DNA from: Candidatus Omnitrophota bacterium
Lineage (GTDB): Bacteria > Omnitrophota > Gorgyraeia > Gorgyraeales > Gorgyraeaceae
NCBI GenBank assembly: GCA_003485765.1
Contig: DNHS01000035.1
Location: 11,560 to 66,275 of the forward strand
Direction: 5' to 3'
Length of the DNA: 54,716 nucleotides
Below are positions 16,306 to 24,882 of this stretch, piece by piece. The notes below the pieces were generated by a model that had not been told where the DNA came from, searched no databases, and saw only the letters and a list, made by a program, of their open reading frames with translations. Position numbers and translations under genes: made by a program. Numbering within the stretch: the stretch's first letter is position 1; each line of letters opens with the position of its first letter.

Positions 16306-16400
16306 ACAATTAAATAGCGGTCCCGAGTTTGGAAGGGGTAAATCCCGGACATTAAAAAAGTAAAACCTTCATAGGAGAAATTCTTGTGAAGGTTTTTTGT
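16306..16400 (+). promoter_or_regulatory. Structured 5' leader with intrinsic terminator, class unknown
   Basis: After the promoter comes a GC-rich element (gcggtcccgagtttgg, then aaggggtaaatcccggac, 16317-16350) in an AT-rich context, with gtcc/ggac able to pair. A strong terminator follows: aaaaccttca (16362-16371) pairs with tgaaggtttt (16387-16396) and runs into T residues. A second paired region (aagtcg/cgactt, about 16418-16456) lies further down before the aaaggagg site. The arrangement of promoter, conserved-looking knot, terminator and gene suggests an attenuating riboregulator. I could not match it to a known riboswitch class. Confidence 0.45.
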
Positions 16401-16503
16401 ATTTTAAAGGCCTTCAAGTCGTATGTTAGAAGGGGGAAGCTGCGACTTTAAAATAATTAAAACCTTCTTTGTTTAAATTTAGCAATAAAACAAAGGAGGC
16501 TAT

Positions 16504-17088
16504 ATGGCTATTGTGAAGTTAGTTAAAGTCCCGCTTGTAATTCTGGTATCTCTTGCCGCAACGTTTCTTTTCTCTATCAATATTTCTGCGTTTTCGACAA
16601 GTCAGTTTCCTTTAAATAAAGGGGATATATTGGTATACCAAGAAGAGCTGGTGGATCAGGGCTTGGTATATGACTTTGAGGTAGAGCATAAACCTATAAA
16701 AGGCTACATAGAATTTTATGAGATCTACAATAAGTACGCCAATGAAAAGGTAAGGGTCGGGAAAAGAAAAACCTTTCATAAAGAAAAGCTCTTATTAAAA
16801 GAAGAAGGCCTAAGGTATGGTTTTCCTTTAAAGGTAGGGTTAAAATGGGATGAAGAAAGTGATTTTAAACGAAATGACAATATGTATTGTTGGTATGTTG
16901 AAAAAATAGAAGACGTGACTGTTCCTGCAGGGACTTTCAAAGATTGTTTTAAGATAGTTTATGATACATGTCCGGATACTACCGCAGAATGGTATTATCC
17001 AGGCGTAGGCATTATCAAATACGAATATTGCCACCACGGAACTATAACTAATGAAACAAGAGAATTGATTAAGATTGTTAGAAAATGA
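16504..17088 (+). CDS. Secreted protein of unknown function, beta-rich
   Basis: The protein has 194 residues. The signal peptide is about 1-31 (hydrophobic core VPLVILVSLAATFLFSINIS). The mature part starts FPLNKGDILVYQEELVDQG and alternates strands; near the C-terminus VTVPAGTFKDCFKIVYDT and WYYPGVGIIKYEY are the typical signature of bacterial exported proteins whose strand repeats end in a WYxPGVG-type turn. No catalytic motif is seen. An aaaggagg site precedes the ATG. It is probably controlled by the structured leader and terminator at 16306-16400. Confidence 0.65.
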   Translation: MAIVKLVKVPLVILVSLAATFLFSINISAFSTSQFPLNKGDILVYQEELVDQGLVYDFEVEHKPIKGYIEFYEIYNKYANEKVRVGKRKTFHKEKLLLKEEGLRYGFPLKVGLKWDEESDFKRNDNMYCWYVEKIEDVTVPAGTFKDCFKIVYDTCPDTTAEWYYPGVGIIKYEYCHHGTITNETRELIKIVRK

Positions 17089-17145
17089 GAATCCTGCGAA
17101 AGGTTTTTATTTTATGGCTTAGAATTGTAAACAAAAGGAGGATGT

Positions 17146-17898
17146 ATGGAAGGGATTAAGGTTTTAAGAAGTACTCAGATAATTATTCTGGGAGTATGTT
17201 TTGTGGTGGCAACCATAGTATCTACAGTGATATTTTCGCAAGGACTTATTAAGATCAAAAAATTCTCAAGCGAGGTAATAAAAGTAACAGGCTCGGCTGA
17301 AAAAAATATCGTATCAGACTACATGGTGTGGACATCAAGTTTTTCAAGAAAAGATTTAAAGATGGTGGATGCTTTCAGCAAGCTAAAAGAAGATCTGGTT
17401 ATGGTAAAAGAATATCTTTCCAATAACGGAGTAACGCAAGAAGAGCTTATTATATATCCAGTGGCTACCGAGGTGTTATATAAGAAGACTGAGAAAGGAA
17501 CCAATACAAATGAAATTGAAGGCTATCGCCTGACTCAGGGCTTAGAAATGCGCTCCAAGGATGTTACAAAAACAACTGATATTTCGAGGCGGTCTACAGA
17601 GCTTATAGAAAAAGGCATAGAATTTATGTCTTATGCCCCGGAATATTTCTATACAAAACTTCCAGAACTTAAACTTGAAATGCTCGCAGAAGCAACTTCA
17701 AATGCCAAGAAAAGAGCCGAGCAGATGGCTGTTTCAACTGGCAACAAGATAGGTGTTATGCGTTCAGCCAGGATGGGAGTTTTCCAGATAACGCCTGTTA
17801 ATTCTTTTGATGTATCTGATTATGGGTATAACGATACAAGTTCATTGGAGAAGAAAGTCAACGCCGTGGTAAATGTAGAATTTGCTATTTCGGAATAG
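17146..17898 (+). CDS. SIMPL (DUF541) domain-containing membrane-anchored protein
   Basis: The protein has 250 residues. A basic start and one membrane span cover about 8-32 (IIILGVCFVVATIVSTVIF). The SIMPL domain follows from about 40: VIKVTGSAEKNIVSDYMVWT, a central KLKEDLVMVKEYLSNNGV helix, EGYRLTQGLEMRSKDVTKT, the helix EMLAEATSNAKKRAEQMAVS, and the end KKVNAVVNVEFAI. Related proteins (YggE, BP26) are periplasmic and linked to oxidative-stress resistance; the mechanism is unclear. An aaaggagg site precedes the ATG. Confidence 0.88.
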   Translation: MEGIKVLRSTQIIILGVCFVVATIVSTVIFSQGLIKIKKFSSEVIKVTGSAEKNIVSDYMVWTSSFSRKDLKMVDAFSKLKEDLVMVKEYLSNNGVTQEELIIYPVATEVLYKKTEKGTNTNEIEGYRLTQGLEMRSKDVTKTTDISRRSTELIEKGIEFMSYAPEYFYTKLPELKLEMLAEATSNAKKRAEQMAVSTGNKIGVMRSARMGVFQITPVNSFDVSDYGYNDTSSLEKKVNAVVNVEFAISE

Positions 17899-17940
17899 TT
17901 GAAAAGGCACATTAATAGTTTATTGTAAGGTCAACTTCTA

Positions 17941-17970
17941 TTGACACCCATAATCAAAAAGGGCTACAAT
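17941..17970 (+). promoter_or_regulatory. Promoter of the Cys-rich protein / sirtuin pair
   Basis: TTGACA (17941-17946), an 18-bp spacer and TACAAT (17965-17970), 24 bp before the ATG at 17995. An aaagga site lies between. Confidence 0.6.
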
Positions 17971-17994
17971 AGGCATATATAAAGGAAACTTAAA

Positions 17995-18285
17995 ATGCCT
18001 GCCTATACTTGTAATAATTGCATTAATCTTAAAACAAAGCTAATCACCAAAAAAGATATAAGTAATATTAATAAGAAAACGGTCCAAGGTGCTATTAAAA
18101 AGCACGATATCGAGTTTTTAGGCTTAATGTTTCCTTTTAACCTTACTGCTTATAAAAGAATAACTAAGTACGGTGAATGTAAAGCAATCTATTGCAGTGA
18201 ACATATACTCCAAAGAGATCTTTATATTCATAAAGATAATTCTAATATAATTCCAGAGGTAAAGCCTTGCCCAAAGTACAAATAA
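17995..18285 (+). CDS. Small cysteine-containing protein, unknown function
   Basis: The protein has 96 residues with Cys6-x2-Cys9 near the start and Cys62, Cys67 and Cys92 later, which could form a metal site. It is otherwise basic, without a signal peptide or membrane span, so it is probably cytoplasmic. Its 3' end overlaps the sirtuin gene by 19 bases, so the two are translationally coupled and may work together. No family is recognised. Confidence 0.55.
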   Translation: MPAYTCNNCINLKTKLITKKDISNINKKTVQGAIKKHDIEFLGLMFPFNLTAYKRITKYGECKAIYCSEHILQRDLYIHKDNSNIIPEVKPCPKYK

Positions 18286-19061
18286 AGAAATCATCGGATC
18301 AGGATAAGATTAAAAGGATCGCAGATTTATTAAGAGGCGCTAAAAGCGTTTTATTTATCACTGGAGCAGGCATATCAGCGGATTCCGGGCTTCCTACCTA
18401 TAGAGGCATAAGCGGGCTATATAACGACAAGGCCACAGAAGATGGCATCTCGATAGAAATGGCTCTCGCAGGAGAGACCCTTGAAACAAAGCCGTACATT
18501 ACCTGGAAATATCTTGCAAGGATAGAAGAAAAGTGCCGCGGCGCAAAGCCGAACCGGGCGCATGAAATCATAAAGGAAATGGAGCGTTATTTCGAAAGAG
18601 TCTGCGTATTCACTCAGAATATAGATGGCCTGCATCATAAGGCAGGTTCTAAAAATATCATAGATATACACGGGGACATGTATAAGCTGATCTGCCCGCA
18701 TTGCATGTGGCGCAGAAGAATCAAGGATTATAGCGAGATAAGAATCCCGCCTGTTTGCCCTGAGTGCAATAAAATAGTCAGGCCGGAGGTAGTATTTTTC
18801 GGAGAGACATTGCCATATGACAAGTGCCAGATTTTACTAGAGGAACTGGAAAAAGGTTTTGATGTGTATTTTTCCATCGGCACCACAAGCGTATTTCATT
18901 ATATAAGCCAGCCTATGGTGGACGCTAAGGCCAATGACCGGCCCACAATAGAAATCAACCCCGATCACACGCATATATCAGATATAGTGGACATAAAGCT
19001 CCCCCTTGGCGCAGCTGAGGCGATGGAAAAGATATGGAGTGAATATAAAAATTGTACATAG
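18267..19061 (+). CDS. SIR2-family NAD-dependent protein deacylase
   Basis: The protein has 264 residues with a TTG start at 18267 (agaggt eight bases upstream). Sirtuin motifs are intact: GAGISADSGLPTYRG (about 33-47), TQNIDGLHH (116-124), catalytic His135 in IHG, the zinc site CPHC (143-146) with CPEC (164-167), RPEVVFFGE (172-180), and the NAD-binding GTTSVF and EINPDHT segments. It would remove acyl groups from lysines with NAD as co-substrate and release nicotinamide. The Gly-Thr-Thr and Ile-Asn-Pro motifs support activity. It is coupled to the small Cys-containing gene upstream. Confidence 0.92.
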   Translation: MPKVQIKKSSDQDKIKRIADLLRGAKSVLFITGAGISADSGLPTYRGISGLYNDKATEDGISIEMALAGETLETKPYITWKYLARIEEKCRGAKPNRAHEIIKEMERYFERVCVFTQNIDGLHHKAGSKNIIDIHGDMYKLICPHCMWRRRIKDYSEIRIPPVCPECNKIVRPEVVFFGETLPYDKCQILLEELEKGFDVYFSIGTTSVFHYISQPMVDAKANDRPTIEINPDHTHISDIVDIKLPLGAAEAMEKIWSEYKNCT

Positions 19062-19071
19062 GAGATAACAT

Positions 19072-19614
19072 ATGAATCAATTAAGCAATGCAGGGCATGG
19101 TTCTATTTTTGAGAGTGTTAAAAAAGTCAATGATAACGGCGTTCAATATTGGCTTGCCAGAGATTTTCAAAGTATTTTGCAATATAGCAGTTGGGATAAG
19201 TTTTTAAACGTTATAGAAAAAGCCAAAGAAGCCTGTCGTAATTCAGGCCATAATTCCGAAGACCATTTTTCCCATGTGGTAAAAATGGTTCCTATTGGTT
19301 CCGGGGCGCAGAGAGAAACAGAAGATATTAAACTATCTCGTTATACCTGTTATCTTATTATCCAAAATGCCGATCCTGCCAAAGAAATCGTTGCTTTGGG
19401 CCAGACTTATTTTGCTGTGCAGACCCGCAGGCAAGAGTTGTCCGACGAATTCGGCAAGTTTGAAAGCGATGAAGAAAAACGATTATTTCTTCGTCAACAG
19501 ATGAAAGAGCATAACAGGTACTTGGCATCAGCGGCTAAAGAGGCAGGCGTTGTCAAGCCGCTTGACTATGCTATATTTCATGCGCTCGCTTGGGACAGTC
19601 CCCTTTTTTATTGA
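19072..19614 (+). pseudogene. DinD-type protein, C-terminally truncated
   Basis: The 180-residue frame begins like DNA-damage-inducible protein D / BRO-type proteins: GVQYWLARDFQSILQYSSWD, NVIEKAKEACRNSG, HFSHVVKMVPIGSGAQRE, DIKLSRYTCYLIIQNADPAK, EIVALGQTYFAVQTRRQEL. Relatives are about 270-290 residues. Here family-like sequence stops at VVKPLDYAIFHA (about 19585), then turns into ALAWDSPLFY and a stop. The break coincides with a gggacagtccc palindrome and the start of a scrap region. DinD inhibits RecA strand exchange in E. coli; this truncated copy is probably inactive. Confidence 0.7.
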
Positions 19615-19826
19615 GATTGGCCGAACTCAGTTGAGTTCGGCACTTCCTCGGACATTACGTCCTCGGTCGCTTTCTTTACGGTTTTGGGATCAATGCCTAG
19701 AATTTTGCCTATCTTTAGATATGACATACCCAATAAGTGTAATTCGGTTGCTTTTTGAGTTAATTTCTGGTATAAATGAGGGTGTTTAACAGGGAGTATT
19801 TTTATATGGGCCAGTATCTCAGCCAT
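19608..19826 (-). CDS. Small helix-turn-helix protein or fragment
   Basis: This minus-strand frame encodes 72 residues. It contains a clear HTH-like segment, ELHLLGMSYLKIGKILGIDP then KTVKKA (about 28-53), of the resolvase/transposase-associated kind. The 3' end lies in a perfect 10-bp inverted repeat (gccgaactca/tgagttcggc, about 19620-19641). No full-length partner domain is visible on either side, and the frame occupies the gap between truncated dinD and the truncated ROK frame. It is most likely a piece of a mobile element; a stand-alone regulator is possible. Confidence 0.4.
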   Translation of the reverse strand: MAEILAHIKILPVKHPHLYQKLTQKATELHLLGMSYLKIGKILGIDPKTVKKATEDVMSEEVPNSTEFGQSQ

Positions 19827-19867
19827 GTTTCGAATTGGTTGTGACCGGGTCCACCACGTGAAAGTTT

Positions 19868-21094
19868 GTGGTTACAGATTTGCCAGGAGGTTATATAATA
19901 TTTAATGGTAATGGAGACGATAGGCAAATGAATAGATGTTTTAAAATCTTAGGCAATGGTCAGATTTGGGATGTAAAGGGCATATTATCCTCAGCTCCCC
20001 AAAAGACCTTTGAGGATCTGTTTAGCGGCCGCGCCTTAGGCCAGATGGCGCGAGAATTTGATCAAAGTTTACCTTCCGATAAGAAAATTTTTTCCAATTT
20101 TAAAGAAAATAGCAAAATTACAGGACTTTCAGTAACTAATGCATTATTGAGCAAAGATAAAAATGCGGCCGGGAAAGCTCTGGTTTTACTTAGGCAGTTA
20201 GCCAAAAATGCCGCCAAAGGGATTGAGGTTTTAACCAAAGGGAAAGGATGTAAACCAGATTGGCCGAATAAAGAAAGAAATTACTGGAAAAATCTGGATG
20301 TTATTATAATAGGCGGAGGCGTATCTGAGAACACAACAGGCAAGGTATTAGTTGAATTAATAAAAATATATTTATCAAGCAGAGACTTGCAGGATATTGA
20401 AGTATATCAGGCTAAATTTCCAGGAAAAGAGGCTGGGTTCTTAGGCGCGGTGGCGAATATTCGCGGCTTAGTTTGTAAGGAGGCAAAGAAGAAAAAGCTA
20501 AGGAAAATATCTGCTATTGGCATAGATTTGGGGAGAGATGAGATAGGCGTAGGTTTGATGGCTATAAATCTTAATGGGGAGAATATTATTTTAAGGCGCG
20601 GAACATATCTTGGGCTTTTCCAGCATTCAGTCAAAACTCCTTATCATTTTCAACGTAAAGGCTTTTTGGATTCACGAAAAAGTTATAGTAAGAAAGAATA
20701 CGCTATGGGCAAGGATATCCGCAGACTGATCCTGGAAAAGATAGCTGATTTAATTGTCTTGGCCCAAGCTAAAGCCATGGACGCCGGCTTGCAAATCTCG
20801 CGGCATATAGCAGTGTCTGTCCCCGGTTCTACCGGTTCTACCAGTAATGGATACATTGTCAATTCTACAGATTATTTACCTTTTTTTAGGAAAAAAGATG
20901 GGTTTAATTTTAGCCATACCCTTGAAGGGCTGTTAGTCAGGAAAGGCATAAAGGGTTATCATGTCCATATAATAAACGATGGCATTGCTGCCGGCATTGC
21001 CAATGTATGCTTTGGCCCCTTTAAGACAAAGGGGGAGAAATTTGCTTTTTTTGGGGTTGGCTCAGGCCTGGCTGGATGTGTTGGATTATTGTAA
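19868..21094 (+). pseudogene. ROK-type kinase sequence with both ends missing (two half domains)
   Basis: The frame encodes up to 408 residues from GTG 19868. Residues about 25-195 resemble the C-terminal half of a ROK-type sugar kinase (GILSSAPQKTFEDLFSGRAL, VIIIGGGVSENTTG, KFPGKEAGFLGAVANI). Residues about 215-408 resemble the N-terminal half of a second ROK domain: ISAIGIDLG, AVSVPGSTGSTSNGYIV, HIINDGIAAGIANV and GVGSGLAG. The frame then ends abruptly where more domain is expected. An in-frame TGA lies just before the start, and the flanks are recombination scars. I infer a tandem two-ROK gene that lost its 5' and 3' parts. A circularly permuted kinase is a less likely reading. Confidence 0.6.
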
Positions 21095-21108
21095 AAATTT
21101 CCACCACT

Positions 21109-21149
21109 CTAATGTTACAAAACAAGTCATACTCGTTTTGTAACATTAG
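21109..21149. repeat. Perfect 15-bp inverted repeat
   Basis: The arms ctaatgttacaaaac (21109-21123) and gttttgtaacattag (21135-21149) are separated by 11 bases. The repeat lies between the broken ROK frame and the promoter of the carbohydrate locus. It could be a terminator-like hairpin or an operator 23 bp upstream of the -35 box. Confidence 0.6.
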
Positions 21150-21171
21150 CAAAAAATGAACTTATATGCGC

Positions 21172-21200
21172 TTGACAAATCATTTTGAAAGTATTATAAT
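21172..21200 (+). promoter_or_regulatory. Perfect consensus promoter of the carbohydrate locus
   Basis: TTGACA (21172-21177), a 17-bp spacer and TATAAT (21195-21200) match the sigma-70 consensus exactly. It lies 97 bp upstream of the GH130-type gene. Confidence 0.8.
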
Positions 21201-21296
21201 TCTTCTATTTACATAAAGTCTACTGGAATAGAGCTGATACAGAGTGGCTAAATATTGCGTAATGAAAACAGCGCGCACAAAGAAAGGAAATAAGAC

Positions 21297-22259
21297 ATGA
21301 AAGCAAGCAAGTATCCTATATGCAAGCGGTATGAGGGGAATCCCATCTTAACAGGTAAGGATTTCCCAGTTGAAGCCGATATTAAAAATGTTTTTAATTC
21401 AGGCATCGTGAAATACAATGGTATTTATATGATGGTTTGCCGGGTGGAGGATTCCGCTTTGTTTGACTGTTTTTGGATTGCGGAAAGCAAGGACGGTTAT
21501 CATTTTAAGCCGCGGCCAAAGCCGATAGATATGCCCTATGATAATCCGAAGTTTAAGAAGTATGCCGAATCCATGATTTATGATCCGCGCGTGACAAAAA
21601 TCGGGAATGTATATTATATGGTCCATGCTGCGCACTCCGGCCACACCTGCCGGCTGAGCCTAATGAAGACAGAGGACTTTAAGAAATTTAAATGGATGGG
21701 ATTTATTTCCGAAACAGATAATCGCAACGGGGTGCTTTTTCCTGAGAAGATCAACGGATTGTACGGTCGCCTTGATCGGCCCAATACTGGATGCGATACC
21801 GGGGATATCTGGGTGTCTTATTCTCCGGATCTGATCTTTTGGGGAAAGAGTGAATGCGTGTTCAGGAACTATGAGGGGGTTCGCTGGGCCTGGACAAAAA
21901 TCGGACCTGGAGCCGCTCCTATTAAAACATCCGAGGGATGGCTGACTATTTTTCACGGGGTGCGCACTCAATGCAGAGCGCATTTTGTTTATCAATTGGG
22001 TGTTTGTCTTTTGGATTTGAAAGATCCGTCAAAAGTTAGGGCTATGGCTGACGAAGCAATCTTGATTCCCGAGGAGCAATACGAGCTTGTTGGACAAACT
22101 CCCAGCGTGGTGTTTACCTGCGGGGCTGTGGTGGAGGATAACGGCGAGGTTAAACTTTATTACGGCGGAGCTGATACGGTTCAATGCGTGGCTACCACAA
22201 GTTTAGAGCGGCTTATCAAGGCATGTTATGCCGGAAAGAGATATCACGGTTTTCGTTAA
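21297..22259 (+). CDS. GH130-type glycoside phosphorylase (beta-mannoside type)
   Basis: The protein has 320 residues and no signal peptide, so it is cytoplasmic. The GH130 layout is clear: RYEGNPILTG at the start, VFNSGIVKYNGIYMMVCRVE, MIYDPRVTKIGNVYYMVHAA with the conserved Asp96-Pro-Arg, WVSYSPDLIFWG, WTKIGPGAAPIKTSEGWLTI and FHGVR. The five-bladed propeller enzymes of this family phosphorolyse beta-mannosides (for example Man-beta-1,4-GlcNAc, Man-Glc or mannobiose) to alpha-mannose-1-phosphate. An aaaggaaa ribosome site precedes the ATG. It is the first gene after the consensus promoter, which suits it as the intracellular end of a mannan-type pathway. The exact acceptor specificity is not readable. 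Confidence 0.88.
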   Translation: MKASKYPICKRYEGNPILTGKDFPVEADIKNVFNSGIVKYNGIYMMVCRVEDSALFDCFWIAESKDGYHFKPRPKPIDMPYDNPKFKKYAESMIYDPRVTKIGNVYYMVHAAHSGHTCRLSLMKTEDFKKFKWMGFISETDNRNGVLFPEKINGLYGRLDRPNTGCDTGDIWVSYSPDLIFWGKSECVFRNYEGVRWAWTKIGPGAAPIKTSEGWLTIFHGVRTQCRAHFVYQLGVCLLDLKDPSKVRAMADEAILIPEEQYELVGQTPSVVFTCGAVVEDNGEVKLYYGGADTVQCVATTSLERLIKACYAGKRYHGFR

Positions 22260-22294
22260 GATTGCTTTACAAAAAGGAAAAAAGGGGGAAAGCA

Positions 22295-23749
22295 ATGCAA
22301 GAAGCTAATATTGTTAATGGGAAGAAACCTCTGAGGGATCGTCTTCCGGTTTCGACGAAGATGGCCTATAGTCTTGGCACGGCAGTCGATATGTGGGGCC
22401 TCTGGTTGTACCCGGCTGTTGCTTTTGCGGTTTTTAATATGTATTTGGGTATTGAACCATGGCTGGTGGGTTTGGGGATTACATTGATCCGAGTCTGGGA
22501 TGCCTTTATCGATCCTGTGGTGGGGTGGTTATCCGATAATTTACGTACCAAATGGGGCCGTCGGCGTCCTTTTATTTTGATCTCAGGTATTTTAGCAGGA
22601 CTGTGCCTGCCGGTTTTGTTTTTGGTGTCGCCGTCCTGGGTGGAGATAAGATTCCTTGGCGTGTCCGTGGTGTTTTGGTACATGGTAGTGTCTACCATGG
22701 TCTATATGCCCATAGTCAGCGCTTTTACCATACCTTACTACAGTTTGGGCGCGGAAATGACGCCTGATTATGAAGAGCGCACCTCTATCATGTCCTATCG
22801 CAGTATGGCCCAAAAGATTTCAGAATTGGGCAATTTTTATGCTTTGCGGTTTACAAACCTGGCATGGTTCCTTATTCCGGGAACAGGACAAAAGAATACT
22901 CTTTTGGGGATGCAGGTATACACATCAATATTGGGAGTGGTAATGGCTATTTTTGCCATAACCATTTTCTTCAAGGTTAAAGAACGCTACTATGAGAAAG
23001 TGGTAGTGAAGGTTACCAAGAAAATTTCCATTCTGAGTGGCTTGGGCGAGACTCTTAGGTGCCATCCGTTCCGTCAGATGATGGTTATGGGAGGCGCTTT
23101 TACTTTGGGCACGAGCATGGTGGGCTCACTTGGTTACTACGCCACGGTTTTTTATGTAGCTGGCGGCGACAAAATTATCGGAGATAATTGGCAGTTTTGG
23201 ATGGGTGTGGCTTTTATGCTAGGCGGCCTTATAGGGGTTCCCCTGCATGCTGCTCTGTCGCATCGTATCGGCAAACGCGAGGCAGCAGTGTCAGCCTGCG
23301 TCATAGGCATATGTGGTTACGCTGGTTCCTGGTTCTTGTATACGCCGGCGATTATGTGGCTGCAAACAATCTCTTCGGGCTTGATGGGAATGGCTTCGGC
23401 ATCTCTGTGGATGCTGCATAGTTCTATAGGCGCCGACATTATTGACTACGATGAGCTCAATACGGGGAAAAGAAGGGAAGGTTCTTTTACTGCCTGCGCT
23501 TCCTATATTCTTAAACTGGGGAATTCATTCGGGTATTATTTTTCCGGCCTTATTTTGACATGGGCGGGTTTTACCTGGCAGCTTAAGGCGCAGGCGCCTC
23601 AGACCCTATTCTGGATCCGCTTCAGCCTGGCTTCTTTGCCAGTAGCGGGCCTGATCGTAGCTATTATTTTTGTTTTGCGTGTGCCGCTCACAAGACAAAA
23701 ATCCGAGGAGATACGAAGACAACTCGAAGGCCGCAGAGGCACGGTGTAA
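22295..23749 (+). CDS. GPH-family sugar:cation symporter (MFS)
   Basis: Start ATG 22295 has aaaggggga upstream; an open in-frame extension overlaps the previous gene and is not used. The product has 484 residues with about twelve hydrophobic segments. MelB-type signatures include KMAYSLGTAVDMWGLWLYPA, DAFIDPVVGWLSDNLRTKWG with RRRPFIL (the DPxxG...D...R...GRRRP pattern), and TIPYYSLGAEMTPDYEERT with the SYR following. These symporters import glycosides with Na+ or H+. It sits 35 bp after the GH130-type gene, which suggests it brings in that enzyme's substrate. Confidence 0.9.
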   Translation: MQEANIVNGKKPLRDRLPVSTKMAYSLGTAVDMWGLWLYPAVAFAVFNMYLGIEPWLVGLGITLIRVWDAFIDPVVGWLSDNLRTKWGRRRPFILISGILAGLCLPVLFLVSPSWVEIRFLGVSVVFWYMVVSTMVYMPIVSAFTIPYYSLGAEMTPDYEERTSIMSYRSMAQKISELGNFYALRFTNLAWFLIPGTGQKNTLLGMQVYTSILGVVMAIFAITIFFKVKERYYEKVVVKVTKKISILSGLGETLRCHPFRQMMVMGGAFTLGTSMVGSLGYYATVFYVAGGDKIIGDNWQFWMGVAFMLGGLIGVPLHAALSHRIGKREAAVSACVIGICGYAGSWFLYTPAIMWLQTISSGLMGMASASLWMLHSSIGADIIDYDELNTGKRREGSFTACASYILKLGNSFGYYFSGLILTWAGFTWQLKAQAPQTLFWIRFSLASLPVAGLIVAIIFVLRVPLTRQKSEEIRRQLEGRRGTV

Positions 23750-23785
23750 GTAACTGCTCTGTAAAAACTGTAAAAGGTGTAAAAG

Positions 23786-23843
23786 GGGACGTGTCAGAAA
23801 GGGACACTTTAACTAAATAACCTGTCCCTTTCTGACACGTCCC
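23786..23843. repeat. 21-bp perfect inverted repeat (REP/terminator-like)
   Basis: The left arm gggacgtgtcagaaagggac (plus one a) at 23786-23806 is exactly complementary to 23823-23843, with a 16-base loop. It lies between the symporter and the first oxidoreductase gene. Similar ggggacgt and gggac-gtccc scraps are at about 43871 and 19592, so it may be a dispersed REP-type element acting as a terminator on both strands. Confidence 0.7.
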
Positions 23844-23856
23844 TCATGGGGGAGCT

Positions 23857-24882
23857 TTGAAATTTAGAGTAGGCTTGATTGGATGCGGCAATATATTCTC
23901 TGTGCATGCGGAATCGCTGGTAAATACCCCTGGCGTGGAACTAGCTTCTGTCTGCGATATCAATCTTAGCCGCGCTAGTAAAGCAGCAAAGAAATATAAA
24001 TGCCATTTCTATACAGATTATAACAGGATGTTTAAAGAAGAGAAGCTTGACTCAGTTCATATCCTGACACCTCATTATCTGCACCCTCCAATGACAATCC
24101 GCGCCTTAAAAAATAAAATAAATGTGCTTACGGAAAAACCTATTTCAATTGATCCTAAAGATGCAGAAAAGATGATCAAAGCTGCCAAAGATAATAAGGT
24201 AAGGTTGGGGGTAATCTTTCAGAATAGGTATAATCCCGGTTCGCAGCTTGTGAAAAAAAATTTACTTAACGGGAAGCTTGGAAAGGTCAAGGCGGTGAAG
24301 CTTTTTGTAACTTATCATAAGCCAGACAGTTACTATAAGACCAGCAATTGGAAAGGAAGGCTTGATAAAGAAGGCGGCGGAGTGCTGATTGATCAGGCAA
24401 TACATTTTATTGATGTCTTAAGGTGGCTTATTGACGATAAGGTAGATTATGTTGAGGCAAATACTAGCCGAAGGATGCATAAACTAATTGAAGTTGAGGA
24501 TTTAGCAGAAGGCGTGATTAAGTTTAAGAAGGGCGCTTATATATGTTTTTATCTGATGAATTTTTATTCGTTTGACGCTGATCCAGAAATTGAGATAGAC
24601 TGCGAAAATGGAAGAGCTAAGATAATTAAAGATTCCGCAAGGATTAGCTTTTATAATGGCAAAGAACTTAAGGCAGGGCCAAAGCCGCGCGAATATATTG
24701 ATTATGGAGAAAATAGGAAAGATTACTGGGGGGTTTGCCATTGGATACAGATAAAGGAGTTTTATAAGGCTCTTAGGGAAAATCGCGAGCCAGAGGTAAA
24801 CGGAGAAGAAGCGCTTAAGACACAAAGAATAGTATGGAATATTTATAAAGCAGCGCGAGAAAGGAGACGCGTTAGATCATGA
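23857..24882 (+). CDS. Gfo/Idh/MocA-family oxidoreductase 1
   Basis: The protein has 341 residues with a TTG start at 23857 (gggggag five bases before). The Rossmann fold starts at once (VGLIGCGNIFSVHAESL). TPHYLHPPMTIRAL, the EKPISIDPKDAEKM motif with the family's catalytic-lysine EKP, and GGGVLIDQAIHFIDVLRWL with the conserved D-x3-H follow. The enzyme would oxidise or reduce a sugar or cyclitol ring with NAD(P). It overlaps the next gene by ATGA (24879-24882), and the two similar enzymes may perform consecutive redox steps in hexose epimerisation or inositol-like turnover. The substrate is unknown. Confidence 0.9.
   Translation: MKFRVGLIGCGNIFSVHAESLVNTPGVELASVCDINLSRASKAAKKYKCHFYTDYNRMFKEEKLDSVHILTPHYLHPPMTIRALKNKINVLTEKPISIDPKDAEKMIKAAKDNKVRLGVIFQNRYNPGSQLVKKNLLNGKLGKVKAVKLFVTYHKPDSYYKTSNWKGRLDKEGGGVLIDQAIHFIDVLRWLIDDKVDYVEANTSRRMHKLIEVEDLAEGVIKFKKGAYICFYLMNFYSFDADPEIEIDCENGRAKIIKDSARISFYNGKELKAGPKPREYIDYGENRKDYWGVCHWIQIKEFYKALRENREPEVNGEEALKTQRIVWNIYKAARERRRVRS

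Noticed and set aside
19550..19789. Plus-strand frame overlapping the small HTH frame
   Set aside because: Its sequence has no family-like features, while the minus strand has a clear HTH motif; it also begins inside the dinD remnant.
19828..19862. tttcgaattgg ... gggtccacca looks like a tRNA or tmRNA 3' end
   Set aside because: No matching T stem or acceptor 5' strand can be drawn; it shares only gtttcgaattgg with sequence beside ssrA and is treated as a recombination scar.
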